Assembly (NCBI GenBank): GCA_023436715.1
Contig: JAEZIJ010000138.1
Span: 1-6,687 of the forward strand
DNA from: Acidobacteriota bacterium
Lineage (GTDB): Bacteria; Acidobacteriota; Terriglobia; Bryobacterales; Bryobacteraceae
Length of the DNA: 6,687 nucleotides
Reading direction: 5' to 3'
Shown: in pieces, positions 1 to 5,081 of the stretch
How the letters are laid out: every line of letters begins with the position of its first letter
Position numbering within the stretch: position 1 is the first letter of the stretch
Notes under the pieces: model-generated
The model's database searches: none
What the model saw: only the letters and a program-made list of their open reading frames with translations
Told to the model about the DNA's origin: nothing
Made by a program: the position numbers and the translations under genes

Positions 1-232
1 AAGTAAAAGTAGTTGGAAACGGAGTATCTCCATAGTCGGTTAATTGAGAAGTAAAGAATAAGTTGTTATTATTATTACGTTCGATTACAGGAGACACACT
101 TTGTTGGTATTGCCTTCGGGAGGATAATATTATACCTGTGGCTCCGGTCTTTATAACCGCCACAATAATCAACAAAAGTGTAAAAACCAAATAATTTTTA
201 CAGATTATAATATAATCTCCTTTTTTAACCAT
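1..232 (-). CDS. N-terminus of unrecognised membrane-anchored or secreted protein (partial)
   Basis: The minus strand is open from an ATG at 232-230 to the window edge, 77 codons without a stop, so this is the 5' part of a gene continuing to the left. The protein begins MVKKGDYIIICKNYLVF. A hydrophobic stretch at about residues 13-27 (YLVFTLLLIIVAVI) is preceded by lysines, fitting a signal anchor or an uncleaved signal peptide with the rest outside the cytoplasm. After it come SSRRQYQQS, a run of five asparagines (residues 53-57) and a Thr/Pro-rich segment (TPFPTTFT). No family is recognised and no function is proposed. AAGG lies 4 nt before the ATG, a weak ribosome site. An AAAGGAG-like stretch lies just inside the frame but has no ATG, GTG or TTG after it at useful spacing. 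The open frame plus hydrophobic N-terminus make a real gene likely, but the evidence is short. Confidence 0.5.
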   Translation of the reverse strand, partial: MVKKGDYIIICKNYLVFTLLLIIVAVIKTGATGIILSSRRQYQQSVSPVIERNNNNNLFFTSQLTDYGDTPFPTTFT

Positions 233-328
233 TAACCTTAATACACGATGAAAATGATGCTGAATATTTTTCTAATATTTTTTTTTCAGTTCCTGCATGA
301 ATAATGGGCGCAAGGTAGAAAATACCTT

Positions 329-646
329 TTATTTACTACTTCTGTTTTTTTCGGATTGGAGGGTTAAAAAAACTGATTTTTGAAGATGATTTTGCTGAAT
401 GCAGAGGATATGGCCATTTGTTATCATCTTTTCAAGTATAACCAAATCATAGAATCTTTAAGCATAAAGAGCAAATGTTGTTTGTGAGCTAAGATAATTA
501 AGTTGAGAAGTACATAAAGATAACCGTCTTTTCAATGGGTATTTGATAATCGATTTATGATGTTCTTTAACAGAATCAATTTTCACCAATTCGGCAGGCA
601 CTATGATTTCTAACTATTTTTTAAGGTAAGAATGATTATTAAGCAT
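329..646 (-). pseudogene. Probable gene relic with in-frame stop codons, unrecognised
   Basis: A minus-strand ATG at 646 has an AAAGGA ribosome-site-like sequence 8 nt upstream. It opens a frame reading MLNNHSYLKK, then a TAG at codon 11, then LEIIVPAELVKIDSVKEHHK and on to a TAA at 460-458. The same frame continues after that stop (RFYDLVILEKMITNGH...) to a final TAA at 331-329. That gives 106 codons with only two internal stops. The segment LEIIVPAELVKIDSVKEHH loosely recalls the N-terminal region of some Bacteroidetes transposases (LLxxxLPxxLxxxFE), which would make this a decayed insertion sequence. That resemblance is from memory and weak, and no terminal inverted repeats or target duplication were found. 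In AT-rich DNA such a frame can also arise by chance. Confidence 0.28.
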
Positions 647-686
647 TAAGTGTTTCCTTTTTAGCCTTTATCAGGATAAAGCCAAT

Positions 687-720
687 AAAAAAAGGAGCAT
701 GGAAATGAATCATACTCCTT
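687..720 (-). terminator. Intrinsic terminator of the tRNA-Arg unit
   Basis: Read on the minus strand, AAGGAGTATG (720-711) pairs with CATGCTCCTT (701-692). This gives a 10-bp stem with one G-U wobble and a 9-nt loop. The stem runs into TTTTT (691-687), the usual intrinsic terminator layout. It starts 18 nt past the 3' end of the tRNA on the same strand, so it most likely ends that transcript. Confidence 0.8.
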
Positions 721-738
721 AGCAGAAAATTTATCAAG

Positions 739-810
739 TAGTCCCACCAGGAATCGAACCTGGATCTACAGTTTAGGAAACTGCTATTCTATCCGTTGAA
801 CTATGGGACC
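739..810 (-). tRNA. tRNA-Arg (anticodon CCU)
   Basis: The minus strand folds into a full 72-nt cloverleaf. The acceptor stem is GGTCCCA/TGGGACT with a G1-U72 wobble. The D stem is GTTC/GAAT, and the anticodon stem GCAGT/ACTGT carries the loop TTCCTAA. A 4-nt variable region and the T arm CCAGG-TTCGATT-CCTGG follow, with discriminator A73. The loop places CCU at 34-36, which reads AGG codons, so the charge is arginine. The CCA end is not encoded (the next bases are CTT) and must be added by tRNA nucleotidyltransferase, as is common in Bacteroidota. The gene stands alone with its own promoter and terminator. Confidence 0.95.
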
Positions 811-826
811 ATCTTTTGGTGGTGTG

Positions 827-858
827 CAAAAATATAGAAAATCAGCATCTCCAACAAA
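827..858 (-). promoter_or_regulatory. Bacteroidetes-type sigma promoter for tRNA-Arg
   Basis: On the minus strand TTTG (858-855) is followed, after 20 nt, by TATTTTTG (834-827). This is an exact match to the Bacteroidetes primary sigma-factor consensus TTTG / TAnnTTTG, with near-standard spacing. The -7 box ends 16 nt before the first base of the tRNA, leaving only a very short 5' leader. The match quality and position make this the best-supported promoter in the window. Confidence 0.75.
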
Positions 859-1118
859 TCATTTCATCATTATTGAATTTTTATTTCTTCCGAAGTTAGG
901 TATCTGTACTTTTCAAGTTCCTTTCCATTTATTATATCCCAATATATATAAACCTGCTAAAGAAATATCTACCATGGTATATAATGTCATTTGTAAATGT
1001 AGTATCTTGTAATAAAAACCGGCGTTTCCATCAGAGTATCACTTGATAATTATAAATCGGAGCTAAATGAAGCAGGCATGTTGCAGAAACCATCCTGAGA
1101 AAGGAATATAGATCATGC
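859..1118. other. Gene-poor stretch upstream of the aldo/keto reductase
   Basis: No convincing gene is visible. Two kinds of broken frame are present. On the minus strand 956-870 reads QVYIYWDIINGKELEKYRYL and on to a TAA; a second minus frame at about 1045-925 reads SDGNAGFYYKILHLQMTLYT and overlaps it, as if one frame had shifted. On the plus strand about 1003-1098 is open and ends in NEAGMLQKPS and a TGA just before the reductase. All are too short and mutually overlapping to call as genes. They may be eroded coding DNA or chance frames. No good consensus promoter for the reductase was found here. Confidence 0.35.
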
Positions 1119-2216
1119 ATGTTTCATAAGGCCTTTAAAAAAAACAACAATGGTATGAAATCAACTATTAACAGAAGAAACTTTATTGGGGCAGGAATTG
1201 CAGCAGCCGCAACCATATCAGCAGGTTCTGCTTTTGGTTCCGAACCAGTTAAATCCGGAGTTCCAGTAAGAGGCAATGATATGTTGCCTTTCAATCCGGT
1301 TACTTATAGTTCCATGCCTACCCATTCCTTTGGGAAGACCGGATATAAAGTTGGAATATTAAGTTTGGGTGGACAAGCTACTCTTGAAATTGCAGGCCGT
1401 GAGAAAGAGTCGGAGGAAATAATTAACCGGGCAATAGACCTGGGGATTAACTACATTGATACTGCAGCATCGTATGGGAGAGGAGTTAGTCAGCTAAATA
1501 TTGGCAGGGTGATGAAAACCCGGAGGAATGAAGTGTGGCTTTCAACGAAGACACACGACCGTACTTATGATGGTTCCATGCGATTGCTGGAGGAGAGCCT
1601 GAAGAATCTTCAGACCGATTACCTGGATACCTGGCAGTTACATAATGTACAGAGGCAGGATCAGGTTGATCAGATTTTTGCTGATAATGGAGCTATAAAA
1701 GCAATGGAAAAAGCTAAGTCGGAAGGTGTCATAAGGCATATTGGCATCACCGGTCATTATGAACCAATTGTCTTATTGGAAGCTATTAAAAGGTATCCAT
1801 TCGATTCATTAATTCTGGCACTTAATGCTGCAGATGTGCATTATCTGAGCTTTAAGAACTATCTGTTACCTGAAGCACAAAAAAGAGGCATTGCCACAAT
1901 TGGGATGAAGGTAACAACTCGTGGAAGAATGCTGTCATGCTGGACTCCTCCACCACTTGAGGAACAGAAGGATGCACGAATGAGAACTCCTTTGTCCGGG
2001 ACAATTTCTATCAAGGAAGCATTAACCTACAACATGAGTCTTCCGGTAAGTACCACCATTATAGGGGTAGATTCAATTGAACAGCTTGAAGAGAATGTGA
2101 AAATTGCTTCAGAGTTTTCCCCATTAACGAATGAAGAACTGGCTTCAATAGAGTATAAAACACTCTCGATCGTAAGACAAGGATTGTATTTCAGGAGATG
2201 GGATATAGGAGTTTAA
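1119..2216 (+). CDS. Aldo/keto reductase with twin-arginine (Tat) signal
   Basis: This is an NAD(P)H-dependent oxidoreductase of the aldo/keto reductase superfamily (TIM barrel); the substrate cannot be told. The catalytic tetrad is complete: Asp114 and Tyr119 in YIDTAASYG, Lys144 in WLSTKTH, and His175 in WQLHN. The C-terminal cofactor-binding region STTIIGVDSIEQLEENV (residues 311-327) is also typical. Residues 14-45 form a Tat signal: NRRNFIG with Arg19-Arg20, then an Ala/Gly-rich hydrophobic core ending near SAFGSEP. Export as a folded, cofactor-loaded enzyme is therefore inferred. Total length is 365 residues, barrel plus leader. The start is uncertain. ATG 1119 has AAAGGA 13 nt upstream, while the in-frame ATG at 1155 (MKSTINRRNF) gives a more usual Tat leader but has no ribosome site. 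No partner gene is in the same operon; trpB follows after 354 bp and has its own leader. Confidence 0.88.
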   Translation: MFHKAFKKNNNGMKSTINRRNFIGAGIAAAATISAGSAFGSEPVKSGVPVRGNDMLPFNPVTYSSMPTHSFGKTGYKVGILSLGGQATLEIAGREKESEEIINRAIDLGINYIDTAASYGRGVSQLNIGRVMKTRRNEVWLSTKTHDRTYDGSMRLLEESLKNLQTDYLDTWQLHNVQRQDQVDQIFADNGAIKAMEKAKSEGVIRHIGITGHYEPIVLLEAIKRYPFDSLILALNAADVHYLSFKNYLLPEAQKRGIATIGMKVTTRGRMLSCWTPPPLEEQKDARMRTPLSGTISIKEALTYNMSLPVSTTIIGVDSIEQLEENVKIASEFSPLTNEELASIEYKTLSIVRQGLYFRRWDIGV

Positions 2217-2243
2217 ATTTGTAGAAATTTATAATTTATTTAT

Positions 2244-2296
2244 AGAACCGGCTGTCTGTGATCTATATGCTTGTTATCTTATTTCTAGCTGGTTCT
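2244..2296. repeat. Imperfect inverted repeat downstream of the aldo/keto reductase
   Basis: AGAACCGGCT (2244-2253) and AGCTGGTTCT (2287-2296) can pair over 10 bp with one G-U wobble, enclosing a 33-nt loop. It lies 28 nt after the reductase stop. No T-run follows on the plus strand; on the minus strand the sequence beyond the stem is A/T-rich but not a clean T-run. It could stabilise the reductase mRNA 3' end or act as a weak terminator, but neither is shown. Confidence 0.35.
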
Positions 2297-2375
2297 TAAA
2301 TATGGGAGTTGAAAAAGATTTATATTTTTTTGGAATAATCATAGGTGTTAAACTACTAATAACGCAAAAATATAT

Positions 2376-2383
2376 TAGTTTTA
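2376..2383 (+). promoter_or_regulatory. Weak candidate -7 element for the trp leader transcript
   Basis: TAGTTTTA differs from the Bacteroidetes -7 consensus TAnnTTTG only in its last base. It would start transcription a few bases upstream of the leader-peptide ATG at 2407. No clear TTTG is found at the -33 distance. A second similar box, TAAGTTTT at 2389-2396, is equally possible. The call rests mainly on the need for a promoter between the reductase and the leader. Confidence 0.22.
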
Positions 2384-2406
2384 CCGGATAAGTTTTTACA
2401 TCGACT

Positions 2407-2496
2407 ATGTATCACGAACCTTTATTTGGAAAAGAATGGAATTGGCGCAACATTAAAATGGAAGCGCATGAAAATACTATGGCTTTACGGGACTAA
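2407..2496 (+). CDS. Putative trp leader peptide (29 codons, Trp-Asn-Trp)
   Basis: A 29-codon frame runs from ATG 2407 to TAA 2494-2496, beginning MYHEPLFGKEWNWRNIK and ending HENTMALRD. It has UGG codons at positions 11 and 13 (2437-2439 and 2443-2445); Trp is the rarest residue in most proteins, and the next gene is a tryptophan synthase. The TAA forms the 3-nt loop of a hairpin with stems 2488-2493 and 2497-2502. The terminator begins 10 nt after the stop. By analogy with classical amino-acid leader peptides, scarcity of Trp-tRNA would stall ribosomes at codons 11-13 and change the downstream fold. Differences from the enteric trp leader are greater length, only two Trp codons, and 15 sense codons between the last Trp and the stop. 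There is no Shine-Dalgarno motif, as for most genes here. It could instead be a chance frame or an unrelated small protein. Confidence 0.55.
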   Translation: MYHEPLFGKEWNWRNIKMEAHENTMALRD

Positions 2497-2542
2497 GTTC
2501 CGGAGCAAGGGATTTGTTGTTTATGCAGCAAATCCCTTTTTT
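2437..2542 (+). promoter_or_regulatory. Putative tryptophan-responsive transcription attenuator upstream of trpB
   Basis: The element contains the Trp codons (2437-2445) and three possible hairpins. Hairpin A is 2462-2469 with 2479-2485 (AAGC-CAT/ATG-GCTT, one bulged G). Hairpin B is CGGGAC (2488-2493) with GTTCCG (2497-2502), with the stop codon TAA as loop and one G-U pair. Hairpin C is the terminator at 2507-2542. A competing longer stem that would pair CTTT (2483-2486) with AAGG (2507-2510) around hairpin B would disturb both A and C, but it is weak. No strong antiterminator was found by eye, so the switching mechanism is inferred from layout: leader peptide, stop-codon hairpin, terminator, tryptophan gene. 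It does not match a known riboswitch class that I recognise. Confidence 0.5.
2507..2542 (+). terminator. Strong intrinsic terminator inside the trpB leader
   Basis: AAGGGATTTG (2507-2516) pairs perfectly with CAAATCCCTT (2529-2538). Three further pairs (one G-U wobble) extend the stem to 13 bp with a 6-nt loop at 2520-2525. A run of six Ts (2537-2542) follows. It ends 28 nt before the trpB ATG and over 300 nt after the reductase stop. A role in controlling read-through into trpB is therefore more likely than ending the reductase transcript. The 28 nt left are too few for a separate promoter unless it overlaps the hairpin. Confidence 0.85.
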
Positions 2543-2570
2543 AATGTCAATATTTAAAAAATAATAATGT

Positions 2571-3947
2571 ATGACCAGACAGAAGAAAATTTTTCTTGAA
2601 GAATCAGAGATGCCACGTCAATGGTACAATTTGGCACCTGATCTGCCTACTCCTATGAATCCACCACTTGGGCCTGACGGTAAGCCATTGACGCCCGAAA
2701 TGCTGGCTCCAGTATTTCCGATGAACCTGATAGAGCAGGAAGTCAGTCAGGAGCGCTGGATTGATATACCTGAAGGTATTCGTAATATACTGGTGCAATG
2801 GAGGCCAAGTCCTTTAATACGGGCTTATGAGTTGGAAGAAGCTTTAGGTACGCCTGCAAAAATATACTATAAAAATGAAAGTGTATCTCCGGCAGGCAGT
2901 CACAAACCAAATACTGCAGTTGCACAAGCCTGGTATAATAAGGTGTTCGGTATAAAAAAACTTACCACAGAAACCGGGGCCGGACAATGGGGATCAGCAC
3001 TCTCATTTGCCTGTGCCCAGTTAGGCGGAATTGAGTGTAAGGTGTTTATGGTTCGTGTTAGTTTTGATCAGAAACCTTTCCGTAAAATGATGATGCAGAC
3101 CTGGGGTGGTACCTGTATCTCAAGTCCGAGCACAGAGACTCAGGCCGGAAGGAATATTCTAGAGAAATATCCTGATACACCCGGAAGCCTTGGTATCGCT
3201 ATTTCAGAAGCAATTGAAGCAGCGGTAACTGATCCTACAGGAGGTACCCGTTATTCATTGGGATCGGTATTGAATCATGTAATGTTGCATCAGACAATTA
3301 TTGGATTGGAGGCACAGAAGCAACTTCAGAAAGTGGGAATTAAAAATCCTGATATAGTAATTGGTTGTTGTGGAGGTGGAAGTAACTTTGCCGGCATCTC
3401 CTTCCCGTTCATGTATGAAAAGATCAATGGTGCCGATATTCAGATAATAGGAGCTGAGCCTTTCAGCTGCCCCACATTAACAAAAGCACCATTTGTTTAT
3501 GATCATGGTGATGTTGCCAGAATGACTCCCCTGCTTCCAATGTACAGCCTTGGACATTCTTTCATTCCTGCACCTATACATGCAGGCGGGCTACGCTACC
3601 ATGGTATGGCGCCACTTGTGAGCGCTGCTTTAAAAGATGGTTTAATGGAGGCACAGGCGATCCATCAAAGCGAGTGCTTTGAAGCAGGCCTTTTATTCTC
3701 TAAAACTGAAGGGATTATTCCTGCACCGGAAACAACACATGCCATTGCTTCCGCAATACGTGAGGCAAAGAAAGCTAAAGAGGAAGGAAAAGAAAAAGTA
3801 ATTCTTTTCAACTTTTCCGGGCATGGGCTGATGGACCTGGTTGGCTACGATAAGTATATGTCAGGGCAGTTAAATGATTATGAATATCCTGAGTCAGAAA
3901 TAGAAAATAACCTGAGGTCTCTTGAAGGTTTCCCAATGCCAAAATAA
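2571..3947 (+). CDS. trpB: Tryptophan synthase beta chain, TrpB2 type
   Basis: This PLP enzyme joins indole and L-serine to make L-tryptophan, the last step of Trp synthesis, in the cytoplasm. Family marks are clear. Lys112 in SPAGSHKPN is the PLP Schiff-base lysine, and Glu134 in ETGAGQWG is the catalytic acid (Trp140 where TrpB1 has His). CCGGGSNFAG (266-275) is the phosphate-binding loop, TEGIIPAPETTHA (379-391) follows, and FSGHG lies at 415-419. The length of 458 residues and the N-terminal extension with MPRQWYNLAPDLP fit the TrpB2 (TrpB-like) group, longer than the roughly 400-residue TrpB1 that pairs with TrpA. No trpA or other trp gene is in the window, so it may work alone, salvaging indole, or support a trp operon elsewhere. 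The ATG follows an A-rich stretch without a Shine-Dalgarno motif. The upstream leader suggests attenuation by Trp supply; a strong terminator follows. Confidence 0.95.
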   Translation: MTRQKKIFLEESEMPRQWYNLAPDLPTPMNPPLGPDGKPLTPEMLAPVFPMNLIEQEVSQERWIDIPEGIRNILVQWRPSPLIRAYELEEALGTPAKIYYKNESVSPAGSHKPNTAVAQAWYNKVFGIKKLTTETGAGQWGSALSFACAQLGGIECKVFMVRVSFDQKPFRKMMMQTWGGTCISSPSTETQAGRNILEKYPDTPGSLGIAISEAIEAAVTDPTGGTRYSLGSVLNHVMLHQTIIGLEAQKQLQKVGIKNPDIVIGCCGGGSNFAGISFPFMYEKINGADIQIIGAEPFSCPTLTKAPFVYDHGDVARMTPLLPMYSLGHSFIPAPIHAGGLRYHGMAPLVSAALKDGLMEAQAIHQSECFEAGLLFSKTEGIIPAPETTHAIASAIREAKKAKEEGKEKVILFNFSGHGLMDLVGYDKYMSGQLNDYEYPESEIENNLRSLEGFPMPK

Positions 3948-3978
3948 AAGGTAAAACATTGAGTTCTTTCTATTGATT

Positions 3979-4006
3979 GTGCCACCTGTGCGGTGGCACT
4001 TTTCTT
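3979..4006 (+). terminator. Intrinsic terminator of trpB
   Basis: GTGCCACC (3979-3986) and GGTGGCAC (3992-3999) form a perfect 8-bp, GC-rich stem with a 5-nt loop, followed by TTTTCTT (4000-4006). It starts 31 nt after the trpB stop. The T tract overlaps the stop codon of the convergent lplA gene (4007-4005), so it prevents read-through into antisense lplA. No T-run is present for the opposite direction. Confidence 0.88.
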
Positions 4007-4964
4007 AAAAAAACAGACCTAATATTGTAGGCTGAATATCTTGTTTTACCTCCAGAAATTTTGATTGAAGTTCAAAATATGAATGTCTTTCTCCCTCCAA
4101 TAAATTATTGAGTTGAGAGGATTGCCGGGATGTAAAAAAAGTGCCGGAAATAGCAGCATTTGTTATATGGCCTCGTTCTACCTGCAATTCAATCTTTAAT
4201 AGCTTCCCTTCAATTAATCCTTCATTTTGGAAAGTATATCTGGGAGAATATCCATAGTTCCAATCCCACGTAACAAATTTTTCTGTTGTCAACTGCTGAA
4301 TGTTCTGCATGTCATTCTCATTTAATTCGTATAAAGAACTTTCATGTTTATCAGCTTCACATGTCATGATAAAATCGGCAAACTGTTCGATAGTAAGTTC
4401 TTCTTTTAAAAAAGGTCGAATGTTGGTAACAACACTTCTCTTCGATTGAACTGCCTTTCCCTGATACTTGCCGGGAACGACCTTTATGGCTTGGCCCAAT
4501 GTATCCAGGTTTGAATCAAACAGCAGGGTGCCATGATGAAGTACCCGATTCTTGAAGATGTGCTCAGCATTTCCTGAAATCTTTTTATTATCGATAAGCA
4601 GGTCATTCCTTCCTGATATTTCTGCCTGAATGCCAAGTTTTGCCAAAGCCTCTACAATCGGTTGAACAAATCTGCTAAAGCTGATCTGTGAGGGGCTGTC
4701 AACATTTTTTATAAATGAAAAATTCAGGTTGCCTGCATCATGAAAGACCGTTCCACCACCTGAAATTCGACGTGCCACTTTTATTTTGTTTTCAATGACA
4801 TAGGAATAATTAACCTCTGCCATTGCATTTTGATGCTTCCCGATAACAACAGTATCTTCACTTTGCCACAGCATGAAAATATCATCTTTATAATTCTTTA
4901 GTAAATATTCTTCTGCTGCCAGGCAGAAGAAAGGATCATTCCTTTTTAACTGAATGCAGAGCAT
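4005..4964 (-). CDS. lplA: Lipoate-protein ligase A
   Basis: This cytoplasmic enzyme activates free lipoate with ATP to lipoyl-AMP and transfers it to the lysine of lipoyl domains (E2 of 2-oxoacid dehydrogenases, GcvH). The fold belongs to the biotin/lipoate A/B ligase family. RRISGGGTVFHD (residues 65-76) is the lipoate/adenylate-binding motif. GRNDLLIDNKKISGNA (118-133) holds the catalytic lysine, Lys128 by alignment to KISG, and HHGTLLFD (143-150) follows. VTWDWNYGYSPRY (231-243) is the usual Trp-rich linker into the small C-terminal accessory domain (about 245-319). At 319 residues it is full length, like E. coli LplA, and appears intact. The ATG has no clear ribosome site; 117 nt separate it from the receptor gene upstream on the same strand, so co-transcription is possible but not shown. 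It is convergent with trpB, whose terminator touches its stop codon. Confidence 0.93.
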   Translation of the reverse strand: MLCIQLKRNDPFFCLAAEEYLLKNYKDDIFMLWQSEDTVVIGKHQNAMAEVNYSYVIENKIKVARRISGGGTVFHDAGNLNFSFIKNVDSPSQISFSRFVQPIVEALAKLGIQAEISGRNDLLIDNKKISGNAEHIFKNRVLHHGTLLFDSNLDTLGQAIKVVPGKYQGKAVQSKRSVVTNIRPFLKEELTIEQFADFIMTCEADKHESSLYELNENDMQNIQQLTTEKFVTWDWNYGYSPRYTFQNEGLIEGKLLKIELQVERGHITNAAISGTFFTSRQSSQLNNLLEGERHSYFELQSKFLEVKQDIQPTILGLFF

Positions 4965-5081
4965 TGAATTTGATATTTGTGTAACTTTAATCTAAGGTTA
5001 TAAAATAATAACTGCAAGATATCTTTTATCTCTCATATTTCAGGTTGATTAATGAATATATAAGTTATGCTTGTAAAAGAA

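Larger units (their letters stand above)
233..738. other. Gene-poor stretch between the left-edge gene and tRNA-Arg
   Basis: No intact gene of convincing length is visible on either strand. The stretch holds the interrupted minus-strand frame at 329-646 and the terminator of the tRNA unit at 687-720. A small hairpin at 312-328 (AAGGTA, 5-nt loop, TACCTT) lies between the relic and the left-edge gene. It has only two further Ts after it on the plus strand and none on the minus strand, so I do not call it a terminator. A promoter for the left-edge gene should lie at about 240-330, but no good match to the Bacteroidetes consensus was found there; TACCTTGC on the minus strand near 310-317 is one base short of it. 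Confidence 0.5.

Noticed and set aside
248..304. An 18-codon plus-strand frame (MKMMLNIFLIFFFQFLHE) resembling a signal peptide
   Set aside because: It is very short and T-rich by local composition, and has no ribosome site. Chance or a toxin-like micro-ORF cannot be told apart, so it is not called.
312..330. Small hairpin AAGGTA/TACCTT followed by two further Ts
   Set aside because: Only 6 bp and AT-rich with a very short T-run, and no plus-strand gene upstream needs it.
803..1012. A 69-codon plus-strand frame beginning inside the tRNA
   Set aside because: Its start codon lies in the acceptor end of tRNA-Arg on the opposite strand, it runs over the tRNA promoter, and the protein resembles no family. 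Judged a chance frame.
2567..2599. Alternative ATG four bases before the trpB start
   Set aside because: It is in another frame and meets a stop after about 10 codons, whereas the ATG at 2571 gives the expected TrpB2 N-terminus.
2604..2925. Two minus-strand frames of 60-64 codons inside trpB
   Set aside because: They lie wholly antisense to a confidently identified gene and have no recognisable features.
5016..5025. Perfect 10-bp palindrome AAGATATCTT in the gap between lplA and the receptor
   Set aside because: It has no loop, is AT-rich, and short palindromes of this kind are frequent by chance. There is no evidence of an operator.
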